DNA from: an uncultured bacterium
GTDB lineage: Bacteria > Bacillota > Clostridia > Oscillospirales > Oscillospiraceae
NCBI GenBank assembly: GCA_947643715.1
Contig: CANRXB010000007.1
Location: 1-64,000, forward strand
Length of the DNA stretch: 64,000 bases
Direction: 5' to 3'
Shown: in pieces, positions 1 through 8,960 of the stretch
Layout: every line of letters begins with the position of its first letter
Position numbering within the stretch: the first letter of the stretch is position 1
Notes under the pieces: generated by a model
What the model saw: only the letters and a program-made list of their open reading frames with translations
Told to the model about the DNA's origin: nothing
The model's database searches: none
Program-made: the position numbers and the translations under genes

Positions 1-1
1 C

Positions 2-178
2 CGCCTGCTCTGGGCCCGCGCCAGGGCCGCCAATCTGGAGCGCCGCGGGGGAGGGTCGGTGGTCTGGGCGTACCGCAGGTTCAGCCCGCTGCCCTGTGTG
101 TTCGAGCTGTTCGCCGCCTGGATGCCCGGCTGGGCGTTCCGGCTGGCCATCGCCTGCGGGAAACTCGATCTGATATGA
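2..178 (+). CDS. C-terminal fragment of an upstream gene, possibly a glycosyltransferase
   Basis: An open frame runs in from the window edge and stops with TGA at 176-178, giving 58 residues that end in GKLDLI. The fragment contains a hydrophobic or amphipathic stretch (FELFAAWMPGWAFRLAIAC), followed 10 bp later by rmlD. Its place at the head of a polysaccharide locus and its aromatic, arginine-rich tail would suit the end of a glycosyltransferase or another cell-envelope enzyme. Too little is visible to name a family. Confidence 0.45.
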   Translation, partial: RLLWARARAANLERRGGGSVVWAYRRFSPLPCVFELFAAWMPGWAFRLAIACGKLDLI

Positions 179-188
179 GGAGTCGCTT

Positions 189-1046
189 ATGAGGATATTG
201 GTCACCGGCGCCGGAGGCCAGCTCGGCTTCGACGTTTGCCGCGTCCTGGCCGATAGGGGGATGCAGTATCGGGGATCGCCCTCCCAGGCGCTGGACGTCA
301 CGGACCGGGTCGCCGTGTACGAGGAATTGACGGCATACCGTCCGGACGGAGTGATCAACTGCGCTGCCTATACGAAGGTGGATCGGGCGGAGGACGAGCC
401 GGAGGAATGCTGGGCGGTGAACGTGGACGGGGTCCGGAACCTGGCGGCGAGCTGCCGGGAGATCGGGGCGAAGCTGGTCCACCTCTCCACCGACTATGTG
501 TTCTCCGGCGATGGTGAGGGACCTTATGAGACGGAGGACGGCGGAGCACCCCGAAGCGTGTATGGGAAAAGCAAGCTGGCAGGAGAATTGGCGGCGCACA
601 GCCTGTTGCGGGAGTGTTTCGTCGTGCGCACCTCCTGGGCGTTCGGGAAAAGCGAGGCCAACTTCGTCAAGACCATGCTGAGGCTGGCGCAGGAGAGGAG
701 GGAGCTGGACGTGGTGTGCGACCAGATCGGCAGCCCCACCTATACGGCGGACCTGGCCCCGCTGCTGTGCGACATGATCGAGACGGAGCGGTATGGGACC
801 TATCACGCCACCAACGAGGGCGTTTGCTCCTGGGCGCAGTTCGCGCAGGAGATCTTCCGGCTGGCGGGCAAGGACGTCCGTGTCAACGCCGTGCCCACCA
901 GCCGGTATCCCACCAGGGCGGCGAGGCCGCTCAACTCCCGGATGAGCAAGGACAAGCTGGAGCGGATGGGCTTTTCCCGCCTGCCCACGTGGCAGGACGC
1001 TCTGGCGAGATATCTGACGGAAATAGAGGGAGCGCGATCGGTTTGA
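189..1046 (+). CDS. rmlD: dTDP-4-dehydrorhamnose reductase
   Basis: The 285-residue product is an extended short-chain dehydrogenase that catalyses the last step of dTDP-L-rhamnose synthesis, NAD(P)H reduction of dTDP-4-keto-L-rhamnose. An N-terminal Rossmann GxxGxxG (GAGGQLG, about residues 7-13) is followed by the LSTDYVFSG segment and the catalytic YGKSK (YxxxK) typical of RmlD. Length is normal for the family. A GAGGAG Shine-Dalgarno site lies about 6 bp before the ATG. The stop overlaps the TTG start of the exporter permease. It would supply activated rhamnose for the RgpF-like transferases downstream; rmlA, rmlB and rmlC are not in the window and may lie upstream. Confidence 0.95.
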   Translation: MRILVTGAGGQLGFDVCRVLADRGMQYRGSPSQALDVTDRVAVYEELTAYRPDGVINCAAYTKVDRAEDEPEECWAVNVDGVRNLAASCREIGAKLVHLSTDYVFSGDGEGPYETEDGGAPRSVYGKSKLAGELAAHSLLRECFVVRTSWAFGKSEANFVKTMLRLAQERRELDVVCDQIGSPTYTADLAPLLCDMIETERYGTYHATNEGVCSWAQFAQEIFRLAGKDVRVNAVPTSRYPTRAARPLNSRMSKDKLERMGFSRLPTWQDALARYLTEIEGARSV

Positions 1047-2497
1047 ACAGGAAAAAACTCCAGATGGGCTGTGCTGCGGCGTTGGCCGTATACCTCCTAT
1101 CGGCGGTCCTCTTCTATTGGATCGCGGGGGAACAGCTCCATTTTCGCGTGGAGGAGACCGCCGCAGTCACCCCGGCCCAGCCCATCGGGGAGCTGGTGCA
1201 GGGGATGGAGGTCCGCCAGCCCTTCACGGCGCAGTGCGACGAGGTGACGGGCGTCATGCTCCGCCTGTCCACGTATGGAAGGACGAACACCTGCCGTCTC
1301 ATAGTGAGCCTTTTGGACGGAGAGGGGAGCGTCTTGGCGCAGCAGATCCTCGCCGGAGAGGACATCGAGGACGGCGCCTTACAGAAGGTCTTTTTCGCCC
1401 AGCCCGTCCGTGTGGATCGTGGCAAGTGGTATGCGGTGGTGCTGGCCTCGCCGGACGGGACGCCGGGGAACGCCGTGACGGTCTGGCAGGGGAACACCAT
1501 ATCCGCCGCTCGGACAGAGATCCCGGTGGAGATCCCGGCGGGACAGGAGCTGCTGATCGACGGGGCGCCGCAATGGGGGATGCTGCATGTGACGGTACAG
1601 ACCCGCAGCCATATGCAGTTCGGGGCCTTCTATTGGTATTGGGCAGCGGGCGGCGGAGCGCTTCTGGCGTGTTACTGCGGATATCTGCTCTATGCGGTGG
1701 GGAAAGGGAAAGACGTCCTGATATTGCGTGTGATCTCCGCGTTCCGGCGATATGGCTATCTGATGCGCCAACTGATCGCCCGGGACTTCAAGACCAAGTA
1801 TAAACGCTCGGTGTTGGGCATCCTTTGGAGCTTCCTCAATCCGTTGCTGACCATGGCGGTGCAGTATGTGGTGTTCTCCACCATATTCAGATCGGACATC
1901 CCCAACTTCCCGCTCTATCTGCTGACGGGCATCGTGTGCTTCAACTTTTTCAGCGAAGCTTCCAGTATGGCGCTCCAGTCCATCGTGGGCAACGCGTCCC
2001 TGATCACGAAGGTATACGTCCCAAAGTATATCTATCCGGTGTCCCGGGTGCTGTCCTCCACGGTGAACCTGCTGCTGTCCCTGATCCCTCTGCTGGCGGT
2101 GATGCTGCTGACCGATACGCCGGTCCGGCCGGCCATCCTCCTGCTGCCCTTCGGGCTGGTGTGTCTGGTGGTCTTTTCCATCGGGGTCGGCTTCATCCTG
2201 TCCACGGCGATGGTGTTCTTCCGGGACACCCAGTTCTTATGGGGCGTAGTGTCGATGCTCTGGATGTACCTGACCCCGATCATCTATCCGGAGAGCATCA
2301 TCCCGGCGCAGTTCATGACGCTGTATAAATGCAACCCGCTCTATCACATCATCCGTTTCATCCGGATCGTGCTGATGGACGGCATCTCGCCGGAACCCAA
2401 GGCGTATGGGCTGTGCATGATTGCGAGCGTGGTGCCGTTTTTGATCGGCGCGGTGATATTCAAGAAGAACCAGGACAAATTCGTACTGAATCTGTGA
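1043..2497 (+). CDS. Polysaccharide ABC exporter permease (Wzm/RgpC-type) with extra N-terminal extracellular domain
   Basis: This is the membrane subunit of an ABC-2 type polysaccharide exporter. The C-terminal half (about residues 235-484) is a standard Wzm/TagG permease: a cytoplasmic interface helix with ARDFKTKYKRSVLGILWSFL, then six hydrophobic segments, ending FKKNQDKFVLNL. Unusually, about 230 residues precede it: one transmembrane helix (about 8-29), a predicted extracellular beta-rich region (about 31-190) and a second helix (about 195-215). The start is taken as TTG at 1043 because the frame has no better start after the rmlD stop; TTGA overlaps that stop and AGAGGGAG lies upstream. 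An ATG at 1064 is the alternative. The ATPase partner follows 8 bp downstream. Confidence 0.9.
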   Translation: MNRKKLQMGCAAALAVYLLSAVLFYWIAGEQLHFRVEETAAVTPAQPIGELVQGMEVRQPFTAQCDEVTGVMLRLSTYGRTNTCRLIVSLLDGEGSVLAQQILAGEDIEDGALQKVFFAQPVRVDRGKWYAVVLASPDGTPGNAVTVWQGNTISAARTEIPVEIPAGQELLIDGAPQWGMLHVTVQTRSHMQFGAFYWYWAAGGGALLACYCGYLLYAVGKGKDVLILRVISAFRRYGYLMRQLIARDFKTKYKRSVLGILWSFLNPLLTMAVQYVVFSTIFRSDIPNFPLYLLTGIVCFNFFSEASSMALQSIVGNASLITKVYVPKYIYPVSRVLSSTVNLLLSLIPLLAVMLLTDTPVRPAILLLPFGLVCLVVFSIGVGFILSTAMVFFRDTQFLWGVVSMLWMYLTPIIYPESIIPAQFMTLYKCNPLYHIIRFIRIVLMDGISPEPKAYGLCMIASVVPFLIGAVIFKKNQDKFVLNL

Positions 2498-2505
2498 GGT
2501 CGGGC

Positions 2506-3228
2506 ATGATCAAGGTTGAAAACGTATCGGTCTGCTATCGAATGAGCTTTGACCGGGTGAAGAGCATCAAAGAATACTTGGTGCAGAAGCTCCAGGGAAA
2601 GATCGGGTATGAGGAATTTTGGGCGTTGAAGGACGTTTCGTTCCAGGTGCGAAGGGGTGAGGTGCTGGGGATCGTGGGGCACAACGGGGCGGGGAAGTCC
2701 ACGCTGCTGAAGGTGATCTCCGGGATCCTGAAGCCCACGGGCGGGAGCGTCCAGGTGAAGGGGACGGTGGTGCCCATGCTGGAGCTGGGCAGCGGCTTCG
2801 ACTTCGACCTGACGGGCCGGGAGAACGTGTTCCTGAACGGGGCGATCCTGGGCTATTCCGAGCAGTTCCTGAAGGAAAAGTACCAGGAGATCGTGGACTT
2901 CTCCGAACTGGGCCAGTTCATCGACGTGCCGCTGCGCAACTACTCCTCCGGCATGGTGATGCGCCTGGCCTTCTCCATCGCGGCGATGGTGGATCCCGAC
3001 GTCCTGATCGTGGACGAGATCTTGGCGGTGGGCGACGCGCAGTTCCAAGAGAAGAGCAAGAAGCGGATGCTGGAGCTGATGAGCGGCGGCGCCACCGTCC
3101 TGTTCGTCTCCCACAGCATCGATCAGATCCGGGAGATGTGCGACCGGGTCTTGTGGCTGGAGCACGGAGAGATGAAGCGGATAGGCCGCACAGAGGAGGT
3201 ATGCTGTGCGTATGAACACAACAGATGA
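2506..3228 (+). CDS. Polysaccharide ABC exporter ATP-binding protein (Wzt/TagH-type)
   Basis: This 240-residue ATPase energises export of the polymer through the preceding permease. It shows Walker A GHNGAGKST (about residue 58), the family's characteristic VPMLELGSGFDFDLTGREN segment, a degenerate signature SSGMVMRLAFS, Walker B VLIVDEILAVGD and the H-loop FVSHS. It ends soon after the ATPase core, so it lacks the C-terminal glycan-binding domain found in some Wzt proteins and resembles TagH/RgpD ATPases without a sensor. The ATG at 2506 is preceded by a GAGG-containing site overlapping the permease stop. Confidence 0.95.
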   Translation: MIKVENVSVCYRMSFDRVKSIKEYLVQKLQGKIGYEEFWALKDVSFQVRRGEVLGIVGHNGAGKSTLLKVISGILKPTGGSVQVKGTVVPMLELGSGFDFDLTGRENVFLNGAILGYSEQFLKEKYQEIVDFSELGQFIDVPLRNYSSGMVMRLAFSIAAMVDPDVLIVDEILAVGDAQFQEKSKKRMLELMSGGATVLFVSHSIDQIREMCDRVLWLEHGEMKRIGRTEEVCCAYEHNR

Positions 3229-3241
3229 AGGAGGGACAGGG

Positions 3242-4093
3242 ATGAAGGTACTGGTGACCGGCGCCGGTGGATACATCGGCAGACATGTGGTGACGGCGCT
3301 GTGCGATATGGGCGCGGACGTGATCGCGGCGGATCTTCGCACAGATGGGATCGACGGCCGTGCTGCCGCAGTATCTTGCGATATCTTCAGCGGGAAGAAG
3401 GATCTGTATCAGGAGCTGGGCCGTCCGGACGCCTGCTTGCACATGGCGTGGCGGGACGGGTTCGTCCATGACTCCGACGCGCATATGGCGGACCTTTCCG
3501 GCCATTATGGATTCCTTCGGGACATGATCGACGGCGGACTGGGGCATCTGGCGGTGATGGGGACGATGCACGAGATCGGCTATTGGGAGGGCGCGATCGA
3601 TGAGCGCACGCCCTGCGACCCCAAGAGCATGTACGGGATCGCCAAGGACGCGCTGCGCCGCAGTATGTCCCTGCTGGCGGAGAAGCGGGGGATCTGCCTG
3701 CAATGGCTCCGGGCGTACTACATATATGGGGACGATCTGCGCAACCACTCCATCTTCACCAAGCTGTGCGAGGCGGAAAAGGCGGGCAAAAAGACCTTCC
3801 CCTTCACGTCGGGAAAGAACCTCTATGACTTCATCACGGTGGACGAGCTGGCCCGGCAGCTCGCAGCCTGCGTGATGCAGACCGAGACTGTGGGGATCGT
3901 CAACTGCTGCACCGGCCGGCCGGTGAGCCTGGCGGACAAGGTGGAGGCGTTCATCCGGGAGCATGGGTACGCCATCCGCCTGGAGTATGGCGCGTTCCCG
4001 GACCGGCCATATGATTCGCCCGGCGTCTGGGGGGACGCCTCCAAGATAAGAACGATCATGGATCGATCGAGAAGTGGGAGAGAGGACGCATGA
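3242..4093 (+). CDS. NAD-dependent nucleotide-sugar epimerase/dehydratase family protein
   Basis: This 283-residue extended SDR has GAGGYIG at residues 7-13 and YGIAK (YxxxK) near residue 130, with a substrate-side region typical of sugar-nucleotide epimerases and reductases. The usual catalytic Ser/Thr position reads MGTMHEIGYWEG. The exact sugar cannot be told from sequence. The start at 3242 is chosen for the strong AGGAGGG site just upstream; an ATG at 3206 would add 12 residues overlapping the ATPase gene. Its stop overlaps the next gene's ATG (ATGA), so the two are translationally coupled. It presumably makes a second nucleotide sugar for the polymer. Confidence 0.85.
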   Translation: MKVLVTGAGGYIGRHVVTALCDMGADVIAADLRTDGIDGRAAAVSCDIFSGKKDLYQELGRPDACLHMAWRDGFVHDSDAHMADLSGHYGFLRDMIDGGLGHLAVMGTMHEIGYWEGAIDERTPCDPKSMYGIAKDALRRSMSLLAEKRGICLQWLRAYYIYGDDLRNHSIFTKLCEAEKAGKKTFPFTSGKNLYDFITVDELARQLAACVMQTETVGIVNCCTGRPVSLADKVEAFIREHGYAIRLEYGAFPDRPYDSPGVWGDASKIRTIMDRSRSGREDA

Positions 4094-6003
4094 GATTGGA
4101 CGAGGGCAAAAAAGTCGAACGCTTGGCGATCTATTTCTTTTATGACGTGGATGGGATCGTGGACCGCTACGTCACCTCCATGTTGGAGGAGATGGAGCGC
4201 AATTGCAGCGAGCTGTTCGTGGTGTGCAACGGGAAGCTGGCTCCGGAGGGCCGGGAGACGTTCAAAAAGTTCACGCCTCACATCCTGGTGCGGGACAACG
4301 TGGGTTTCGATGTCTGGGCGTACAAAGAAGCCATGGAGCACTACGGCTGGGATGAGCTGGCGCGGTTCGACGAGGTGGTCATGATGAATTCCACCATCAT
4401 GGGTCCGCTGCGTCCGTTTTCCGAGATGTTCCAGGAGATGGACGGGCGGGATCTGGACTTTTGGGGGATCACGAAGCACCATGAGTGCCCGGTGGACCCC
4501 TTCCACAACATCTCCTACGGATACCTCCCGGAGCACATCCAATCTCATTTCATCGCCGTGCGCAGGTCGATGGTCTCCAGCCCTGAATTCCAGGACTATT
4601 GGGAGAGCCGCCCTGCGATCGCTTCCTATGACGAGGCGATCGGGCAGCATGAGGCGATCTTCACCAAGCGGTTCGAAGAGAAGGGATTCCGCTGGGAGAC
4701 CTATGTGGATACCTCCGATATGGAAGGGTTCGCCATCTACCCGCTCACGGCGGCTCCGGTGCGCTTGATCGACCGGTACCGCTGTCCGATCTTCAAGCGC
4801 AGGAGCTTTTTCCACGACTATCGCGACACCCTGACCACTTCCACCGGAGAGGCGGGCAGGGATCTGCTAGCCTATCTGGAGGAAAAGACGGATTATGACG
4901 TCAGCATGATTTGGGAGAACCTCTTGAGGACTTGCAACATGGCGGACATCAAGGCCAGTCTGAACCTGGAGTGGGTCCTGCCGGCCGGCGTCGCGGAGCG
5001 GCCGGATCGTCCGCGAAAGACCGCGCTGATCATCCATTCCTATTTCGAGGATCTGATCGACGATTGTTACGATCATGCGCTGTCCATGCCGGAGGGCAGC
5101 GACGTTTACATCACGACGAACACGAAGGAGAAGCAGGAAAAGATACAGGAGCGGTTCGCCGGCGGGCCCTGGGGCCGGCTCAAGGTCATGCAGATCGAGA
5201 ACAGGGGCCGGGACGTCAGTTCGCTGCTGGTCGCGGCGGCGCCTTATCTGGCGGGATATGACTATGTCTGCTTCATGCACGACAAAAAGGTGGGGCAGTT
5301 GGCCTATGGGGCCATAGGCCACGCCTTCTCGGAGCGGTGCTTCCGGAACCTTCTCGGCTCAAAGGAGCTGGTGCAGAACATCCTCTCCCTGTTCGACCGG
5401 CAGCCGCATCTGGGGATCTTATGCCCGCCCACCCCCAACCATTCGGACTATTATGGAGGGCTCGGCTGCGAGTGGGGGCCCAACTTCGACAACACCGAAA
5501 AGCTGATGGAACGGCTGGGGATATCCTGCCCGATGAGCCGGGACAAGGAGCCTGTGGCCCCGCTGGGGACGATGTTCTGGTTCCGCCCTGCGGCGCTGGA
5601 GAAGCTCACCTCCTTTGGATGGAGGTATGAGGATTTCCCCAAGGAGCCCAATGCGGTGGACGGCACCTTCCTGCACGCGGTGGAGCGCGTCTATCCGTTC
5701 GTGGCCCAGGCCGCGGGGTACTTCAGCGCGTGGGTCGTGTCGGACGATTATGCGCGCACGGAGCTGACCAACCTGACCTACATGCTGCGGGGCATCAACA
5801 CCAGGGCGGTGCAACTGTTCGGCTATAAAGATTACACGGGCCTGGTGCTGACGATGGACTATCTCATCGTTTCACCGAAGGGGCAGGTGGTAGACAAAAA
5901 GATCCGCTGGAAGCGAAAGCTCAAGGAAAAGATACCGGGACCCATTTGGGCCGTCATGAAGAAGGTCTACCATTTCTTCGGCGGGAAACGATGGGTCGGG
6001 TGA
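4090..6003 (+). CDS. RgpF-like rhamnan synthesis glycosyltransferase, two-domain
   Basis: The 637-residue product matches the rhamnan synthesis protein F family, cytoplasmic glycosyltransferases that build rhamnose-rich wall polysaccharides. The N-terminal half (about 10-300) carries the signatures LAIYFFYD, NVGFDVWAYK, DEVVMMNSTIMGP, LDFWGITKHHE and YLPEHIQSHF that recur in the other copies here. The second half (about 315-560) has IIHSYFEDLID, the NRGRDVSSLL segment, YDYVCFMHDKK and a PPTPNHSDYYGG stretch. A basic amphipathic C-terminus (KRKLKEKIPGPIWAVMKKVYHFF) may bind the membrane. It is the most complete RgpF homologue in the locus. Confidence 0.88.
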   Translation: MRLDEGKKVERLAIYFFYDVDGIVDRYVTSMLEEMERNCSELFVVCNGKLAPEGRETFKKFTPHILVRDNVGFDVWAYKEAMEHYGWDELARFDEVVMMNSTIMGPLRPFSEMFQEMDGRDLDFWGITKHHECPVDPFHNISYGYLPEHIQSHFIAVRRSMVSSPEFQDYWESRPAIASYDEAIGQHEAIFTKRFEEKGFRWETYVDTSDMEGFAIYPLTAAPVRLIDRYRCPIFKRRSFFHDYRDTLTTSTGEAGRDLLAYLEEKTDYDVSMIWENLLRTCNMADIKASLNLEWVLPAGVAERPDRPRKTALIIHSYFEDLIDDCYDHALSMPEGSDVYITTNTKEKQEKIQERFAGGPWGRLKVMQIENRGRDVSSLLVAAAPYLAGYDYVCFMHDKKVGQLAYGAIGHAFSERCFRNLLGSKELVQNILSLFDRQPHLGILCPPTPNHSDYYGGLGCEWGPNFDNTEKLMERLGISCPMSRDKEPVAPLGTMFWFRPAALEKLTSFGWRYEDFPKEPNAVDGTFLHAVERVYPFVAQAAGYFSAWVVSDDYARTELTNLTYMLRGINTRAVQLFGYKDYTGLVLTMDYLIVSPKGQVVDKKIRWKRKLKEKIPGPIWAVMKKVYHFFGGKRWVG

Positions 6004-6021
6004 CAGGAGCCGGGAGGGAAT

Positions 6022-7428
6022 ATGGTATTTTCATCGACGATCTTTCTGTTTTTCTTTCTGCCGGCGGTCCTTTTGGGCTATTATCTGATCCGCGCGGAGC
6101 TGCGCAACGCGTTCCTCCTGGTGATGAGCCTGCTGTTCTACGCAGTGGGAGAGCCCAGGTTCGTCTTTGTGATGATGGCGTCCATCGCCGCGAACTATCT
6201 GCTGGGACTGTGCATCTGGCGGGCACGGGACGCCGGGCTGTGGGTGAGGCGCGCGCTGTTGATAGCGACGATGGCGGTGGACCTTGGGATCTTGTTCTAC
6301 TACAAATATTATGATTTCACCATCGCGAACATCGACCGCCTCACCGGCGCGGGACTGCCCCTGCGCCACATCGCGCTGCCGATCGGGATCTCCTTCTTCA
6401 CCTTCCAGGGGATGAGCTATGTGCTGGACGTATACATGGGCAAGAGCGAGGTGCAGAAGGATCCCCTGAACGTGGCGCTCTACGTCGCGCTTTTCCCGCA
6501 GTTGATCGCCGGGCCTATCGTGCGATACAGCGACGTCGCCCGGGAGATCATGTCCAGGAAAGAGACCTTGGACGATTTCGCGTCCGGTGTCCAGCGGTTC
6601 GCGGTGGGCCTGGTGAAAAAGGTCATCCTGTCCAATCAGTTCGCCCTGCTGGCGGACCAAGCGTTTGGGACCGCTCCGGAGTCGTTGGGGGCGGGGCTGG
6701 CCTGGCTGGGCGCGATGGCGTACACGTTTCAGATCTATTTCGATTTTTCCGGATATTCGGATATGGCGATCGGTCTGGGACGCATGTTCGGCTTCCATTT
6801 CCAGGAGAATTTCGACTATCCGTATACGTCGGACAGCGTGACGGTGTTCTGGCGGAAGTGGCACATCTCGCTGTCTAGCTGGTTCCGGGACTATGTCTAT
6901 ATCCCCATGGGCGGCAACCGCCGGGGGAACGTATATCTGCATCTGCTGGCGGTGTTCTTCCTGACGGGCCTCTGGCATGGCGCATCCTGGAACTTCGTGG
7001 TCTGGGGACTTTGGCACGGGGCCTTCCTGATCGGGGAGAGGCTTTTGAGAGGCCGTAGTACTACGGCCTCACTGCCTTTGGCAGTGAGATGGATCTACAC
7101 GATGCTGGTGGTCGTGGTGGGCTGGGTGTTCTTCCGGGCGGCGGACCTGAGCGCGGCGCTGGAGTATCTCAAGTGCATGGCAGGCGCGTCGGGGGCCGGG
7201 GGGACGGAGGCGCTGTACGCCATCCAAGACTACGGCGTGACCTTCGCGGTGGGCGCGGTGGCGATGCTGCCGCTGGCAAAAGGATACCGCCGTTCCTGCG
7301 GCAGAAACGAGGCTTTGTCGAACGTGTCGAGGTTCCTGGAGCCGTTGGCCTGCGGGGCGCTGCTGCTGGTGGGGATCGCATATACGGTCTCGTCCACGTA
7401 CGACCCGTTCATCTATTTCAATTTCTGA
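6022..7428 (+). CDS. MBOAT-family membrane-bound O-acyltransferase (AlgI/DltB-like)
   Basis: The 468-residue polytopic membrane protein belongs to the MBOAT family that moves acyl groups across the membrane for O-acetylation of exported polysaccharides. It shows FDFSGYSDMAIGLGRMFGF, FWRKWHISLSSWFRDYVYIPMGGNR and the catalytic-histidine segment LTGLWHGASWNFVVWG. Length is normal. GGGAGGG stands 5 bp before the ATG. The next gene encodes its usual AlgJ/AlgX-type partner, so an acyl-modification pair is likely. The coding sequence between about 7049 and 7088 consists of two adjoining perfect inverted repeats (see the repeat entry). Confidence 0.93.
   Translation: MVFSSTIFLFFFLPAVLLGYYLIRAELRNAFLLVMSLLFYAVGEPRFVFVMMASIAANYLLGLCIWRARDAGLWVRRALLIATMAVDLGILFYYKYYDFTIANIDRLTGAGLPLRHIALPIGISFFTFQGMSYVLDVYMGKSEVQKDPLNVALYVALFPQLIAGPIVRYSDVAREIMSRKETLDDFASGVQRFAVGLVKKVILSNQFALLADQAFGTAPESLGAGLAWLGAMAYTFQIYFDFSGYSDMAIGLGRMFGFHFQENFDYPYTSDSVTVFWRKWHISLSSWFRDYVYIPMGGNRRGNVYLHLLAVFFLTGLWHGASWNFVVWGLWHGAFLIGERLLRGRSTTASLPLAVRWIYTMLVVVVGWVFFRAADLSAALEYLKCMAGASGAGGTEALYAIQDYGVTFAVGAVAMLPLAKGYRRSCGRNEALSNVSRFLEPLACGALLLVGIAYTVSSTYDPFIYFNF
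7049..7088. repeat. Two abutting perfect inverted repeats inside the MBOAT gene
   Basis: Bases 7049-7070 form a 22-bp perfect palindrome (arm GAGGCCGTAGT). Bases 7068-7088 form a 9-bp-stem hairpin (CTCACTGCC, loop TTT, GGCAGTGAG) sharing the CTC. The reading frame stays open (RGRSTTASLPLAVR), and this falls in a variable loop of the protein. Confidence 0.8.
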
Positions 7429-7434
7429 TGTGGT

Positions 7435-8910
7435 ATGGGTGCTATGAAAAAAATATCTGATCCAAAAACATGGACGGCCCTCGTGTTCGTCGCGATGATC
7501 GCTCTGCCCATCCTATCCATCCGGTGGACCGGCGGAGAATACTCCCAGGCAGAAAAACGTTTCCTGGCCGGGTGGCCGGCGCTCTTTTCTCAGGACGGCA
7601 CGCTGGCTGCCGAGGCGGGCAGCTCGTTCAAGAGCTGGTTCGAGGACCATATCGGCTTTCGCGAGAAGCTGGTGGCCCTCCACGCTCAGGTCCGGTCCGG
7701 GCTGTTCCGGCTGTCCCCGTCCGACAGGGTCCACATCGGGAAGGACGGCTGGTATTACTATACCCTGGACGAGAACCTGGAGATATCCACAGGGAGATAT
7801 ACGCTCACACAGGAGACGCTGGAACAGATCCTCTCCCGGCATCTGGCGGTCCGGGACAAGCTGGCGGGCATGGGCATCGACTACGTGATCCTCCTGCCCA
7901 CGAGCAAGGTGAGCATCTATCCGGAATACATGCGCTATGGGGACGGACAGATACGGGAGACCCCGGTGGATATCGTGGCGGACTATCTGGAGGAACGCTC
8001 CGACCTGAAGGTCGTCCGCCTGAAGGAAGCGCTGCTGGAGGAAAAGAAGGACCGGCAGGTATATTTCAAGACCGACACGCACTGGACGCAGGAGGGGGCA
8101 TACGCAGCCTATCGCGAGATCGTCCGCAGGATGCAGGAGTGGGGCCTGTGCGAGACGGGGCCGATCGACGTCGCCTTCGCCGATACGACGTTCACAGGGG
8201 AGCTCGGCGCCATGATGGGACTGGAGCTGCCGGCGGAGCCTGCCAAGGAGATCGTGTTCCCGCGTAAGGATGCGGTGCTGGATCCTCCCACCCAGCGCAG
8301 CGCCCGGTTTTCCCAGGCGGTGGCCGCGGCGGGGGTCCACGATCCCTGCCGCCACTTCGAGAACGGCGCGGCGCAGGGGCCCAGTGTGCTGATGTTCGGG
8401 GACTCCATGTTCGGCGGATGGAACGCGACGGACCTGCTGGCGGAGCATTTCCCGGAATTCTCCTACGTTTGGAGCACGGACATCGACGGAGGCATCCTGG
8501 AGGCCATGGAGCCTGACGTCGTGATCTATGAGCTGACGGAGCGTTATTGGAACGTGTTCCCCAGCAAGAACCGGGGGTTCATCCAAACGGCCCTGGACGG
8601 CCATCAGGCCGAGGTGGTCTCGTATGAGTGGGAAGGAGAGACGCTGCGCGTGACCGTGCGCAACAGCAGCGCCTGGGCCTGGAGCGGCATGGATTGGATC
8701 CGCCTCGGGGTGTTCAAGGACGGGATGGATACCGGGCTGCGTGCGGACATGCCGGGGAGCGAGGTAGTGGATCCGGGGGAGGAGATCGTGTTCACAATCG
8801 ACCTGGAAGATGGGGCGACATCGTCTGGTGTCAAGGTGGAGGTCCAGATGCTCCAGGAGGGGATCTGCTATTTCGGGCAGAGAGTGCAGGTCGCCGGTGC
8901 GCCGGGGTGA
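7435..8910 (+). CDS. AlgJ/AlgX/DHHW-like SGNH acyl-transfer partner protein
   Basis: This 491-residue protein has one N-terminal signal-anchor helix (about 14-30), then an extracytoplasmic SGNH-type domain in the circular order seen in AlgJ/AlgX. VHIGKDGWYYY comes first, then the Asp-His motif TDTHWTQEGAY (about 210) and later the serine motif MFGDSMFGG (about 320). A C-terminal beta-rich extension (about 400-491) follows. Such proteins complete O-acetylation of exported polysaccharide with an MBOAT partner, which is the gene just upstream. The start is uncertain: ATG 7435 or ATG 7444, neither with a strong ribosome-binding site. Confidence 0.85.
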   Translation: MGAMKKISDPKTWTALVFVAMIALPILSIRWTGGEYSQAEKRFLAGWPALFSQDGTLAAEAGSSFKSWFEDHIGFREKLVALHAQVRSGLFRLSPSDRVHIGKDGWYYYTLDENLEISTGRYTLTQETLEQILSRHLAVRDKLAGMGIDYVILLPTSKVSIYPEYMRYGDGQIRETPVDIVADYLEERSDLKVVRLKEALLEEKKDRQVYFKTDTHWTQEGAYAAYREIVRRMQEWGLCETGPIDVAFADTTFTGELGAMMGLELPAEPAKEIVFPRKDAVLDPPTQRSARFSQAVAAAGVHDPCRHFENGAAQGPSVLMFGDSMFGGWNATDLLAEHFPEFSYVWSTDIDGGILEAMEPDVVIYELTERYWNVFPSKNRGFIQTALDGHQAEVVSYEWEGETLRVTVRNSSAWAWSGMDWIRLGVFKDGMDTGLRADMPGSEVVDPGEEIVFTIDLEDGATSSGVKVEVQMLQEGICYFGQRVQVAGAPG

Positions 8911-8960
8911 ACGCAGGCCCATCCGCTGGAGACGATAAAGATGGTTCGGAGGGGAGACAT

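Noticed and set aside
614-1042. Upstream extension of the Wzm-type permease frame
   Set aside because: It overlaps rmlD over its whole length and reads as out-of-frame rmlD. The TTG at 1043 just at the rmlD stop is a better start.
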